From: Cryptomeria japonica
Lineage: Eukaryota > Streptophyta > Pinopsida > Cupressales > Cupressaceae
Assembly: GCF_030272615.1 (NCBI RefSeq)
Contig: NC_081414.1
Span: forward strand, 821,061,896 to 821,125,895
Direction: 5' to 3'
DNA length: 64,000 nt
A model generated the notes under the pieces. The model was not told where the DNA came from and ran no database searches. It was given only the letters and a program-made list of their open reading frames with translations. Both the position numbers and the translations under genes were made by a program. Numbering within the stretch: the stretch's first letter is position 1; every line of letters begins with the position of its first letter. Positions 24,166 to 36,760 of this stretch are shown here, one piece after another.

Positions 24166-27100
24166 TATAATGCCCTGCTAGGAACCCTAAAGGAAATCAA
24201 CACAACTAGGCAACTAAAGGGTGAAATAATTTTTTTTTTAAAGACTAGGTGCACTAACTATAACCATTGCACATTTAATAACACAATGGAAGTCTACCAT
24301 ATGTTTTCCTAAAGGTAACCAATGAAGACTAACTTTGTAGATTATATTAACACCATAGTTAATCCATTTAATTAGATAAATTGAAAACTTAAGTTTAAAA
24401 CTACACATACATCCAAATTTCATAATAAAGAAATAAAAATATTCCAATGTATCCAATTTCCATAAACCATTTAAACATAAGATCAAAACAATAACATTCA
24501 TTTCACTGACATAATAATATTACAATATCCATAAATACATGGCTTCCAATAATACTATTGGTTAAAAAGATACAATGTCAGGGTTACATAAAAGTCTGAT
24601 ACAATAACCACAAGGTCTCAACTAAACAATGATCTTGAACAAGAGCTGGTACATAAACCACGAACCAAGAAACACCAGCGAAGCCTTTCCTCGCCTGAAG
24701 ACACAATCTAGAACATCCGATGGGAAGTGGCACTACCACCTGACCATGTGATCCCGAAATGGAACCACCCCACCGTGCTAGGAGATAGTAGAAAACCCTC
24801 AAGCAAGCAAAGTAAGACAAGTACAAAAGGACTACAAGACTTTGCAAACATCCATGTGACTCAACTCACAAAACACTAGTGACTCTAAGAAGAGAGTGTC
24901 ATCGCATAGCTTGATGGCTACCATGGTATAGCCTCCATAGGTCTCGGCCCCCATCCTTGGGTTTCTCCTGGTAACCTCTCCCGAGCCTCCGGTTCCAACT
25001 AAGTCTCATGCGGACCCTACCAAACCTTTCATGAAGACAAGGTGGTCCCCCCAATATATTATTAGGTTATCACATTTTAATTGACTTTCGACAGGTTATC
25101 CTATCATCCACTTCGGGCACGGCCCCCGCTCGAAAGCCACTCTCTCTCATAGGACACTAACAGGAAAGGTCTCTCTTCAAGAACTCTATGGTGAAACAAA
25201 CAGCCATAACTAATCCTGACAAAGCACAGGTGAAAGATACACAATCACTAACCTAAGATTGACCATTTGGACGAAACACACAATGGCTCACATCAATAAG
25301 GTTATACGACAACACCTGGCCAAGGAGACATAATAACATAGGATATAATGACAACTCAAACAGAATTGCAATGAAACTAAGCTTGACTGCAAACACCATT
25401 TACACAAGATCCTAATACATACAATCTTTAAAACAACCAAAAGCATAAATCATTTGCAAATAAAGATTTTCCAGATAATAAGAATTTACAACTATTTTAA
25501 TACAAAGAAATCAAACTTGTCATTTGTCCAATAAAGTTAAATAAATTCACATATGAATTAATCTCCTAATTATATGTTCATGATTAATTTACAAATAGAC
25601 ACAATTATATTATATCAATAATCTAAATTAAATTCCAAATTAAAAATTATATATAATAATATAATATAATTACATAAATATATATATTCTACGCATATAG
25701 TATTATATAATTATATCACATTAAAATATATAATAAAAAGAAGATTAAATTTTGAAATATCTTTCATTTCCAAAATAACATAATTAAAACCACAAAAATA
25801 CTATATACATATATATATATATATAATATTTTTTTTATTTTTTATTTTTATTTATGATTTTTTTTTTAAAAAAAATTTAAAACAGAATTAATTTCCAAAC
25901 CAATTTATTTCCAAGGAAATTATTTATTACACAATTTCTCCAAAATAATATAATAAAATAATTTCTCTTAACTTCTAATAATACAATAAATTTAATTAAT
26001 GATTAAATTTATTTCTATAATAACTAATTATATCACAGAGATACACAAATATTAAAAAGGACTGCCATAGCCAAATATCGAAACAAAAATCAAACAAGAG
26101 GGAATGGTTTATCTGGTAAATCTCATTCCTCCCAAATCTTTCAATTTCCATGCACAATAAAAATCTTGGCAAAACTTGCCATATTAACTTTTCCCAATCT
26201 TCTTAAAATTTTAATCTAAAAATACCCAAAAAATAACTTCTTTCCATAAACTAGAAATTAACCTCAGGCGTGAATTTTAAATCAAGAACATAGACTAACC
26301 AGAAGAGGGTTTTGGATCTGACAAATAATATACACACACATCATTCATAAAGATAAAAGAAATAAAAATATTTTCTTTGAAACAAATAATCAAAAGAAGC
26401 CACCCAACCTGGTATAGCTTTCTTGGAAGAAAATTTGTAGAAGAGAACCAACCCTCCAACAAGCATCCAAATAAAATTCTTTTCCTAAATTCCCTAACCT
26501 GTTTCCTGTGTATCTAAAATAAAGACCTATTCCCCTATTTAAACTAAAATTCTAGGTTCAATAGCTTTTTCTCAAAAACCTAAATTTAGAATAAAATTAA
26601 TTTTCTTTTCTTTTCTAATTTTATAACAAAAGATAAACTAACATGCAATAATTAAAAATCATTATTCTTTCTTTTCTTTTCTCATGCAATTAATTAATTT
26701 TCTAAATAAAGAATTAAAACAATACTTTAATTCCAATTAATTAATTTTCTAAATAAAGAATTAAAACAATACTTTAATTCCAATTAATTCTTTTTCTAAA
26801 TAAAGAATTAAAACAATACTTTAATTCCAATTAATTCTTTTTCTAAATAAAGAATGAAAACAATACTTTAATTCCAATTAATTATTTATTTATTCTTTTA
26901 TTTATTTAATTATTTATTTATTTAAAATTCTAGGAAACAATAAATATAATTAATCTAATTTATTTTTCCATTTAAATAAAAATATATTTCTAATATTATG
27001 CAGCTTGCAACTTAATTTAATAATTTCTTTTAATTAACTAAATTTATAATCTCAATGCATAAACAATACAATAATGAGATAATTTCATAAACTTAATTAA

Positions 27101-27740
27101 TTAATTAATTAAATCCACTAAAACACTCAAATTAAACAAATCTCAAGCAATTACCCATAAAAGATAAAATGACAAAATACGAAGACCGAACTAACTGACA
27201 AGACGACCAACTGACGACACTCATACGAGTGTAACTGAGTAAAAATAGGGTCAACTACTATCTCCTCCACTTCCATCAGAAAATATAAGGCACGCTCAGA
27301 CCTGTGAAGCCAGGTGGAGACGATACCTCGTACCTACTTGGTACTTGTACCTACAATATCCTGCATCACCGAACCACACATGCATATATATTATATAGAA
27401 GACACGACATACACACCGATGAAGGAGAATCGCGACGTTCCCTGTCTCACCGAAATGAGTGAAGTAAAATCATCCCCTTGCATCCAATACACTCGCAAAC
27501 ACACAACATAAAATTTCACATTGCATAAATAAAGTAAAATGTCAGTACATAGCAACAATCCATAAAATGCCATACATTACAAGTACAAAAATACTGTAAA
27601 TAAGTTATGCATCTCATATCCAGATAAAGCATGAAATAATGTCATATAAGTCTAATTAACACATCATGGTAATGTATCCACTGAAACTAAACAATAATAA
27701 AATATGAGTCTAATAAGTTCAAACGAGGAAGGGTACTACA
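24166..27740. mobile_element. E: 3.6-kb non-coding insertion, probable solo LTR
   Basis: Insertion into the C1 3' LTR, defined exactly by the uninterrupted 5' LTR (ggacctatttgtcgg near 40861) and by duplicated ggacc (24161-24165, 27741-27745). The ends are imperfect inverted copies: tataatgccctgctagg on the left, and TGTAGTACCCTTCCTCG as the reverse of the right end. It holds no coding sequence I can recognise. A GC-richer part (24900-25150) gives way to very AT-rich DNA (25480-27130) with a 47-bp tandem repeat. A 5-bp duplication and TG..CA-like ends suggest a solo LTR, perhaps gypsy. A non-autonomous element is the alternative. Confidence 0.6.
26701..26884. repeat. 47-bp tandem repeat, about 4 copies
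   Basis: A unit starting tctaaataaagaattaaaac recurs at 26701, 26748, 26795 and 26842 with a constant period of 47 and very few differences. The low divergence points to recent expansion within E. Confidence 0.9.
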
Positions 27741-28028
27741 GGACCTATTTTCCGGTAACAACAAATATGCAAACTCAAATATATGAATGAACAAATCACC
27801 AAGACAAAGTGTCCAAATGATGTCTTTGACATAACCAAGTATTCTCCAAGTGATTCCAAGTGTTGGTGAATAATATATCCTATCGGTGAATCAAATACCA
27901 GTGATTGTGCATAAGTCACTTGCTTGCCAGTGAACATAACCAATTCTCCAAGCACTGATAAGTTGACAAGTGTTGATAAGTGTTGATATCAATGACAAAA
28001 CCATATCAACATATCCAAAATACCAACA
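27741..28028 (-). repeat. C1 3' LTR, second segment
   Basis: It resumes with ggacctattttccgg and ends aaaataccaaca, matching 40861-41148. The first five bases are the duplicated target of E. Confidence 0.88.
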
Positions 28029-28402
28029 ATCATCCCCTTTGACATTGATGGCAACACAAGATGGAAAAACCATCAAAGTGCCAAAACAGAAATGCCAAAA
28101 ACCAAATACCAACAATCTCCCAAAGAGGTCATAACCAAAAATCAAAATACAGATACTGAGAGTAATCAATGTCTCCAACAATCTCTTCTCAAATTAAAAG
28201 TCTCTCCCCCAAGGAATAATGCATTTTCCATGTGTTTTTCCATATCAATCTCTCCCCCTTTGACATCACATGCCAAAGCAATGTAAATACCAATTTCAAA
28301 TACAAAATACCAACTACTCCCCCTGAGAAGTAGCTCTCCTCATCAAAGACAAAACAAAAGTTTCTTTGTTAAATCTATTGGTTGATGACAAACATCAACT
28401 GT
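28029..28402 (-). promoter_or_regulatory. C1 polypurine tract array and 3' untranslated region
   Basis: The adjoining tract, at 28029-28040, is weakened (atcatcccctttg). Further copies lie near 28203-28210, 28249-28265 (tctccccctttgacatc) and 28316-28327 (ctccccctgaga). Confidence 0.7.
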
Positions 28403-28987
28403 CTAAGTCTCTACCGGTGGGGGTATAACCCCAAGCTTCTCTCTGAGATATTCAAAGGTCTCTTTAGGCAAAGGCTTAATAAAAATATCCACAATCTGCT
28501 CTTTAGTATTCACATAGACCAATTTCACTTCTTTTGCTTCAACATTCTCTTTCAAAAAATTCAATTTGATAGAAACATGTTTAGTTTTTGAGTGAATTAC
28601 CAGGTTCTTAGATATAGCAATTGTTGTCGTATTATCACAGTAGATAGTTATAGGTTTCTTGCATTTTACCTTTATGTCCTTCAACATTTTCTTAAGCCAT
28701 AACACCTGTGTGCAATTAGTTGCTGCTACAACATATTTTGATTCTACTGTTGATAAAGATGTGCAACTTTGTTTCTTACTCAACCAAGAAATTAATCTGC
28801 TACAAAGAAAAAATGCTCCACCGGTGGTGCTTTTTTTGTAATCTACATCTCCTGCCCAATTTGCATCTGTGTATGCACATAAATCAAAAAATTTATCTCT
28901 AGGATACTATAAGCCAAGATTTGTAGTACCTTGTAGGTAGCGAAAAATCCTTTTTACTGCTGATTCATGATTTTCTTTAGGATTACT
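28403..28987 (-). pseudogene. C1 RNase H domain
   Basis: The C-terminal 126 codons (28403-28783) are open: SKKQSCTSLSTVESKYVVAA, YCDNTTTIAISKNLV, then FIKPLPKETFEYLREKLGV and the stop. The N-terminal part (AYTDANWAGDVD, about 28830-28880) is in frame but behind stops. Confidence 0.85.
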
Positions 28988-29887
28988 CTAAAATCTTGAA
29001 ACAATACATACTGCATTCATAATATCAGGCCTTGTTTGTGTCAAATACAGTAAACCTCTTACCATAGACTTGTACCTAGTTAGATTAACAGGTGTTGATT
29101 CATCCCTTAATGATAATTTATCAGTTGTAGTCATAGGTGTGCTCACCGGTTTAGAGTTCTCCATGCCAAATTTCTTTAGTAACTCCTTCAAGTATTTAGA
29201 TTGACTCAAGAATGTACCTTTATCAGTCTGTGAAATCTGCAATCCTAAAAAGATTTTTATCTCTCCAATCATAGACATTTCAAATTCTTGTTGCATTTCA
29301 TTAGAAAAGTCTTTACATAATCCATCTTCTCCTCCAAAGATTATATCATCAACAAAAACTTCTATAACCAAGATGTCATCATTAGTCACTTTGTAGTATA
29401 AGTTGATGTCAGCATCACCTTTAGAAAAACCAATCTTTGAAAGATATTTATCCAGTCTAGCATACCAAGCTCTTGGAGCTTGCTTTAACCCATATAAAGC
29501 TTTCCTTAACCTGCAAACCATATCCTTGTCATCTGTCAAAGAAAATCCATCAGGTTGTTTAATATAAACTTCTTCTTCAAGATCTCCATTCAGAAATGCA
29601 CATTTAATATCCATTTGATATACTTTATAGTTCTTGTGTGCTACAAAAGCCAAGAATAATCTTCCTGCCTCAATTCTAGCTACTAGTGCAAAGGTTTTAT
29701 TATAATCAATCCCTTCTTTCTGTAAATATCCCTTACACACTAGTCTTGATTTATTTCTAATTACCTTATCATCTTCATTTAGTTTGTTTTTTAATACCCA
29801 TTTTGTTCCAATTACATTTTTGTCTTTAGGCCGGGGAACTAATGTCCATGTGTTATTATTTTCAATTTGTTCCAATTCATCTTCCAT
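28988..29887 (-). pseudogene. C1 reverse transcriptase
   Basis: 299-codon open stretch covering the whole [97 protein letters not shown] (catalytic pair intact), [20 protein letters not shown]. The FEMSM..G.I..FLGLQI pattern is typical of Sirevirus RT. The flanking stops at both ends cut it off from integrase and RNase H. Confidence 0.92.
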
Positions 29888-30582
29888 AGCTTTAATCCAC
29901 TATTTATCTTCACATACCTCATTAACTGATGCTGGTTCAATTTGAGAAATAAGACATACCTCTTCATTTGCCAGTCTTCCTCTAGTCATAACTCCTTGAT
30001 ACTTGTTCTTAAGTATCTGATCTTTAGAGTGGTTCAATCTTGCATACCGGGGTGTCTTAGTTTGTTGTTGTTCCTCAGTTACTATGAAATTTTCAGATGA
30101 TACCGGTGTAACTGGGTCTTCATTCTGTACCAATATACTCATTGTAGGTTCATTTGATATTATTTTTGTTGCTGGTTTAGAGTCCATGTACCTTGAATTT
30201 TCTCTAAACTGTTCATCAATCTTCTAATTTGTGCTCTCAACAATTTTCTGCAATCTCTTGTTAAAACATCTATATGCCTTGCTCTTAGATGAATAACCAA
30301 TAAATATTCCTTCATCACTTCTAGGATTAAATTTGCCTATATATCATCTCTTCTAGTATAGCATTTACTTCCAAATATTCTAAACTATTTAAGAGTAGGA
30401 GTAATACCAAACCATAGTTCATGAGGGGTCTTACCAGTTTCACCTTTGATGTGAAATTTGTTGAATGTATAGACTACTGTACTTACTACCTCTATCTAAT
30501 ATATATGTGGTAGATTTGCTTCTAATAACATACTTCTAGCTGCATCCAAGATAGTTTTGTTTTTCCTTTCTATAACTCCATT
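29888..30582 (-). pseudogene. C1 integrase C-terminus and linker
   Basis: Seen: SDEGIFIGYSSKSKAYRCF near 30260-30320, and a 95-codon Thr/Pro/Glu-rich linker at 29900-30187. In-frame stops and a lost base near 30340 break it. Confidence 0.7.
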
Positions 30583-31176
30583 CTACTGTGGTGTCCGGGG
30601 TGCTGATAACTGTCTTTTGATTCCATTTACTTCACAGAATGTATTAAATTTCTTAGATGTGAATTCACCTCCTTGATCTGATCTCCGACATTTGATTTTC
30701 TTACTGGTTTCATTTTCTACCATCACCTTGAATAGCTTGAATTTTCCTAGTGCTTCGGATTTCTCCCTGAGAAAAGTAACCCAACACATTCTAGAATAGT
30801 CATCAATGATTAGCATAAAATGCATATCTCCTTGTAAGATTCTAGTTCTTACTGGACCACATAAATTAGTATGAATTAAGTCAAGAACATTATTGGACTT
30901 TTCTAGAATACTCTTAAAAGATGCTCTAACTTGCTTTCCAAATTGACATTCCTTACATACCAGATTATGAGGTTTGATAATTCTAGGCAAATCTCTCACT
31001 GCTTTAGTTGTACTAATATTCACAATGCAGTCAAAGTTTACATGACAAAGTCTCTTATGCCATAACCAAGTTTCATCAATATGTGTAATCAAGCATGTCT
31101 TTTCATTGTTGTTCAAATTAAAGATGTTACTTCTAGTCTTATTACCGGTTGCAATTTCCAAACTAGTTTTGTTCAT
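30583..31176 (-). pseudogene. C1 integrase zinc region and core
   Basis: 198-codon stretch: WLWHKRLCHVNFD and CKECQFGK (zinc ligands intact), VHTNLCGPVRT (first catalytic Asp now Asn), RRSDQGGEFTSK (second Asp kept). It ends at a TAG replacing the second Gln of the PQQNG motif, just before the catalytic Glu. Confidence 0.9.
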
Positions 31177-31600
31177 GATTTTGCATTTACCATTCTTGAA
31201 TTGTACTTGAATTGTAATTGAAATCCTTTTTCAACTAACTGACCAACACTCAAAAGATTATGCTTTAAACCTTCAACATAGTAAACATTATCTGTATTGT
31301 GCTTACCATCCAAAGATATAGTGCCTTTTCCTTTGATGAAATAAGCTTTATCATCTCCAAATCTCACTAGAACTCCATTGTATTCCTGAAAGGTTAAGAA
31401 TTTACTCTTATCACCAATCATATGATGTGAACATCCTGAATCAATGATCCATTCATCCTTATCTTCAATTCTAGCTACCACGGCCTTCTCTACTAGTTGA
31501 ACAGTAGGTGTGGGTTGATATTCTATTATAGCAACAAAAACCCATCCATTGTCTTCCGGATCCTCATCAGAATCATCTTTGACTCCTTCATTAGAAAGAT
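31177..31600 (-). pseudogene. C1 aspartic protease
   Basis: The open part, 31173-31481, begins inside MVARIEDKDEWIIDSGCSHH with the catalytic DSG intact, followed by VRFGDDKAY, TISLDGKH and LKHNLLSVGQL. Upstream stops separate it from gag. Confidence 0.88.
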
Positions 31601-31888
31601 AACGAGATTTGTCTCTATTCTTCTTAAATCTGTATCTCTAATATTCAGGGTTAGGCTTGTATGTTCTTTTAGCTTCTTCTTTCAATCTTGTATGTCTATC
31701 AGGACACCTAGATGCCATATGACCAATCTTATTGTAGTTAAAACATTTAAAGGGTGCTTTACCTTCATACTTACTTCCAATTGGACCTTTAGGCATTTTC
31801 CTTGCAAATAGTGTTTCAAGTTCTTCATTTTCTCTCCTGCTTTCTTCAAGTTCTCTTGCATAAAAGGTTTTTCAATCAAATTTGTCAA

Positions 31889-31927
<39 letters not shown>

Positions 31928-32267
31928 CCTTAAAAGCTAAATCTGTCTTTATAGTAGCAAAAGGACCAAATTCCTCAAGTTCAAAAGCTGAAAGTTTTCC
32001 AACCAATGTGTCTCTAATTACCGATGTATTAGGCATTGTTCTCAACTCATTTATAGTAGTCACTTTCATTTTGTATGCCAGTGGAAATCCTCTTAAAAAT
32101 TTTGAAATAATTTCATCTTCACTTAAGGTTCCTCCACAACATTTAGTACCCAAAATGATTTCATTTACTCTTTCCATAAAAGCATAAATCCTTTCATCTT
32201 CTTCCATTTTCATATTTTCATACCTGACCTGGAAGCATTCAAGTTTTGCAATTTTGACAGTGGAATA
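31601..32267 (-). pseudogene. C1 gag, C-terminal part
   Basis: The capsid C-terminal half is at 31872-32213 (MEEDERIYAFMERVNEI, then SEDEIISKFLRGFPLAYKMK). A poly-Ser run is encoded by the GAT microsatellite. The zinc knuckle near 31715-31755 reads CFNYNKIGHMASRC, with the second Cys replaced by Tyr. The frame is cut at 32267 by A2 and resumes at 39704. Confidence 0.85.
31891..31926. repeat. (GAT)12 microsatellite inside C1 gag
   Basis: Twelve consecutive gat units on the plus strand, read as serine codons in gag on the minus strand. C2 has ordinary mixed sequence (STSSAPSFDK) at this place, so the expansion is specific to C1. Confidence 0.95.
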
Positions 32268-33763
32268 TGATGAATAATAATGAATAGTAAGTACTCAACA
32301 GATACTGAGAGGGGGGGGGGGGGGTGGTGAATCATTATAGACAAAAACTTCCTTAAACCACTTTGACTGCAAAGACTGAACTAACTAGTAAATAGTATCA
32401 TCAATCTAAAACAGGATACTACCGGTAAAACACAGTATGATTGTGAAAGACATAAACCGGTAACACTTAGATCTTTACCACACCTAATATCTCCTTTCCA
32501 CTTCACCCATATGCATAAACAAGTAATACATCAGAAATATAAAGATCATTGGATCAACATGCATTACCACTTAACAAAAAATACTAATCATCACATGAAA
32601 AAGCATCACACATGACACACTGATTTTTCACGTGGAGCCCAACTAGGAAAAACCACAGTAAGGATGAATACCCACAAGTTGTTCTTTGAACTCTTTTGAA
32701 GTCCACTCTATTAGGAGCCTAATCTAGTTAAGGACTTTACAATAGGTTTTGCTAGGAACATCACCTGGTTAAGGGATGGCTAAATACCCGGTTAAAGGTT
32801 AGAACCCTGTTAAAGGTTACCTCACAAGAGAATTTAAAGAACTCATTGATTTGAGTCACCCTGTTAAAGGATTTATACAAAGCATGTTAAAGCTACCTGG
32901 TTAAGGGATTTTCCAACTGCTGAAATCGTTAGAAGTCAACAGGTAATACACTGATCTGATAACAACACTCAATGCCCATGCAGATCCACTTTAGCTCCTT
33001 TGCTTCTACAATCACACTCTGCAAGTATCAACACACTTCTCTAATCTGGCAAGAATCAAGTATCTCTTCACTTGGATACACGCATATAATTTGCCAACAA
33101 CTTCATAATGGAAATCATCATCAACCTTATAGGAAATAGATAGGTCAGTAGCATAAACCCTAAACCATATACATTTAGGTTATCAATATAGTCAGTCCAA
33201 TCCTGACCGTTCAAACACATTGCATTGAATAAAATAGTCTTGAACAAATATCAAGAAGTTCTCCATCGTTCATTCTTTGCCGCTTCTGGTAGCTGATAAC
33301 CCATCATGTGCTCTCCACCGTTTACTGAGACTTCGCACATTCTCGAGGTAGATAGGATCAATCTTCTTCATGCAAGATCCTCAAATCCTTCATGTGCACA
33401 AAGTTGATGTGGCAACATGATCTGATCTCCATTTCAATGCTAACCCATCACAAGATGTCATCGATCAAATCACATAGACTTGAAATGCATCAACCAAAAA
33501 CCCTTAAGCTGAGACTACCAACCGGTAGTCATACCAAATGAAATCCTAATACAAAACTTTGCATATACCGGTTCTCATTCCAACATACTACTTCACTTGA
33601 ACCAACATACCGCTTCACTTTTTCACATATACCAGTTCACAACATCATACCGGTTCTCTTGCCAGTTTGCTTACTTCAATATACCGATGTTTATACTTCA
33701 ACATATTGACATCAATGACAACATACAATATCATCATGTCATCAAGCTCTGCACATGCCAACA
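32268..33763 (-). repeat. A2 3' LTR
   Basis: 1,496 bp. The plus strand reads tgatgaataataatg...gcacatgccaaca. It has the longest G-tract in the window (about 32310-32324) and the shared GGAAAAACCACAGT block. Confidence 0.92.
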
Positions 33764-34029
33764 ATCTCCCCCTTTGGCATTGATGGCAATAATACAAAGA
33801 TATCTCTCCGCTTCACATCGTCTCCCCAATCTCTTCCATATTGTGTTTTCAAAAACTGCAGATATCTTCTCTACTTCACATCTTCTCCCACTTTGACAAC
33901 AATGCCAAAGTGGAGACACAGACGTCCATGTTCCACTATGTTTCTCCCCCTGTGGAGTAGCATCCTTCAACACATCAATCCTGAAAATATTTGTTAATGC
34001 AATACTTGACTGATGTGGAGCACATACCT
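33764..34029 (-). promoter_or_regulatory. A2 polypurine tract array and 3' untranslated region
   Basis: The tract is at 33764-33775 (atctcccccttt, plus strand). Tract-like copies lie near 33883-33894 (cttctcccactttga) and 33944-33952 (ctccccctg). Confidence 0.75.
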
Positions 34030-34593
34030 TTAGTTCACCTCTTGAAGGGGCAAAACCCCGAGTTCACCTCTTAAATAGGTAAATGTAGCCTTCGGTAGAG
34101 GCTTGGTGAATATATCTGCTAACTCCTCCTTACTAGAAAAATGTTCCAATACAACTTCTTTGTGCTAAACCTTATCCCTCAATAAATGATACTTGAGCTC
34201 CAAGTGCTTGGTTCTAGCATGCAAAACCAGATTCTTGGAAATAGTAATTGCAATTGTGTTGTCATAAAAGATACTCACCGGTTTAGATACAGGGACATTG
34301 AAACCACTTAATATATACTTCATCCAAATTGTCTGAGTGCAATTCATAAATGCTGCTACATATTCTGCTTCTGTTGTAGACTGAGAGATACAACTCTGCT
34401 TCTTACTCATCCATGAGACTAGTCTACCACCAAGAAAGAATGCACCACTAGTTGTGCTCTTCCAGTCATCCACATTACTAGCCCAATCGACATCTGTAAA
34501 CACTTTGAGGTTGAAATCATTACTATATGGATACCACAATCCATAGTCTACAGTTCCCTTCAGATATCTAAGAATTCGCTTGACTGCTACCAA
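34030..34593 (-). pseudogene. A2 RNase H domain
   Basis: 142 open codons (34165-34593): VFTDVDWASNVDDWKSTTSG, FFLGGRLVSWMSKKQSC, STTEAEYVAAFMNCTQ, FYDNTIAITISKN. A TAG at 34162-34164 replaces a Gln codon. The tail runs on to a stop at 34030. Confidence 0.88.
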
Positions 34594-34602
34594 GTGGGAT
34601 TC

Positions 34603-35535
34603 TCATGGACTTTTCTGGAAACATGCAACAATGCCCACTGCATGTGCAATGTCTGGTCTATTATGTACTACATAGTGCAACTTACCAATCATTGATCGGT
34701 ATTCCTTCTCATTCACCAATGCAGGGTCATCTTCTTTTGACAATTTACAACTGGTCACCATCAGTGTACCAACCAGTTTGTTGTCTTCCATGCCAAAGGT
34801 CTTCAACACCTCTTTGACATACTTGGACTGAGTGATAAAGATACCATCTTTCATTTGTTGAATATGTAGTCCAATGAAGATCTTAATCTCTCTGATTAGT
34901 GACATCTCAAATTCCTTCTTCATCTCATCTGCAAAATCATGACTCATCTTGTTATCTCCACAAAAAGTTATGTCATCAACAAATACTTCACAGACTAGAA
35001 TCTGATCTCCTTCTGACTTCAGATAGATATTTCTATCTTCACTTGTTCTTTCAAATCCAATCTTCACAATATGGGAGTGTAAATGTTCATACCATGCTCT
35101 AGGTGCTTGCTTTAATCCATACAAGGCTTTATGTAGCCTGCACACCATACCACTATCTTTTGATAGGGCAAACCCACCTGGTTGCTCTCTATACACTTCC
35201 TCTTCAAGTATTCCATTCAAGAATGCAAATTTTACATCCATCTGATACACTTTGAATCCCTTGAAGGCTGCATATGCAAGAAGCATTCGAACTCCTTCCA
35301 ATCTAGCTACTAGAGCAAAGGTTTCTCCATAGTCTTCTCCTTCTTCTTGAGCATATTCCTTACACACCAGTCTGGCTTTGTTTCTTACCATTGTGCCATC
35401 TTCATTTAGCTTGTTTCTAAAAACCCATTTGGTGCCAAGAACATTTTTATGCTTAGGTCTGGGTACCAAAGACCATGTACCATTCTTTTCTATCTAGTCA
35501 AGTTCCTCTTCCATAGCCTTGATCTAGTATTCATC
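34603..35535 (-). pseudogene. A2 reverse transcriptase
   Basis: 288 open codons (34603-35469) with a complete [71 protein letters not shown] (catalytic pair intact), [17 protein letters not shown]. It ends at a TGA where relatives have Arg (KSP-stop-ESH). A TAG replaces Gln at about 35487 and Trp at about 35524. Confidence 0.92.
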
Positions 35536-35895
35536 TTTATGTGCCTCTTTAAATGTTTTAGGCTCAAATTCAGAGATCATGCAAGAGTTTTCTCTTACCT
35601 TTCTTCTTGTAAGAATTCATGCATCTTTATCTCCTATGATCTACTTTGGATCATGATTAAGCTTTACATACCTAGGAATGATCTTAACAGATTCCTCTTG
35701 ATTTTCTTCTTCATCCTCATCTTCATCAGCATCAGCATCTAGTAATGTAGGAGCACTGTTACTGGTACTTGTTTGTTTTGCAACCAATTCTCAGAAGGTT
35801 ACAATCAGTTCATCTACTATTTGCTCACTGTCGGTTTCCTCAGGTTTCTCAGAGGTTTCATCAACTGTAACATTGATACTTTCAACAATTCTCTA
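35536..35895 (-). pseudogene. A2 integrase-RT linker
   Basis: Acidic linker without a recognisable domain, collinear with 7406-7768 of A1. It contains stops, including the TAG after the CFNNRT motif. Confidence 0.55.
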
Positions 35896-36760
35896 AGTCC
35901 TATTGTTGAAACACTTGAGAGCTTTGCTCTTGGTGGAATATCATAGGAATATTCTCTCATCACATTTTGCATGGAACTTTCTCTGGTGTTCACTCCTCTT
36001 GATATAACACTTGCTACCAAACACTCTAAAGTAGCTTACTACAGGAGTTTTACCGGTCTAATACTCATAAGGTATTTTATCCTTACCTTTCTTGATGAGT
36101 ACCCAGTTCATAGTGTAGACTGCAGTGCTCACCGCTTCTCTCAAAAAAGTGTGAGCAACCTTTCCTTGAATCAGCATTGTTCTAGTTGCTTCAACTATAG
36201 TTTGGTTGTTCCTTTCTGCTAGGCCATTCTGTTGTAGAGTTCGGGGGGTAGACAGTTGCCTCTTGATGCCATTTTCTTCACAATACTTATTGAACTCACT
36301 AGAAGTGAACTCACCTCTTTGGTCAGTTCTAAGGCATTTGATTCTTACCACTTTCTTTTTCAACCAATGCTCTAAAGGCTTTGAACTTTCTAAAAGCTTC
36401 AGACTTGTCTTTCAAGAATGTGACCCACATCATTCTTTAGCAATCATCAGTAAGAATCATAAAGTACCTATCTCCTTGAACACTCCTAGTTTTCATAGGA
36501 CCACACAAATCAGTATGCACAAGATCAAGTAATTTTTTTGCTGTGAAAGATTTACCTTTGAAGGTTGAGGAAGACATTTTTCCCAGTTGACATTCCCTGC
36601 ACAGAGGATTCTCCAGTTTGTTCAGCACAGAAAATCCTCTAACTGCCTTGATCTTACTAGCCTTCATAATATTATCAAAATTTACATCACAAAGTCTCCT
36701 ATGCCATATCCAACTATCATCAAACTTAGCCATTAGACATTGGTTGATATTTGCATTTAA
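35896..36760 (-). pseudogene. A2 integrase
   Basis: Zinc region: IWHRRLCDVNFDN (last His now Asp) and CRECQLGK. Core: VHTDLCGPMKT (first Asp kept), LRTDQRGEFTSS (second Asp kept, next Gly now Arg), QQNGLAERNN (Glu kept). A frameshift near 36350 and a TAG in place of Trp after PYEY break the frame. Confidence 0.88.

Noticed and set aside
24238..24847. Minus-strand ORFs of 87 codons with hydrophobic runs
   Set aside because: They lie in non-coding E, match nothing, and have no conserved features. AT-rich chance ORFs.
31882..32187. Plus-strand ORF with a poly-Asp run
   Set aside because: Antisense shadow of C1 gag. The Asp run is the GAT repeat.
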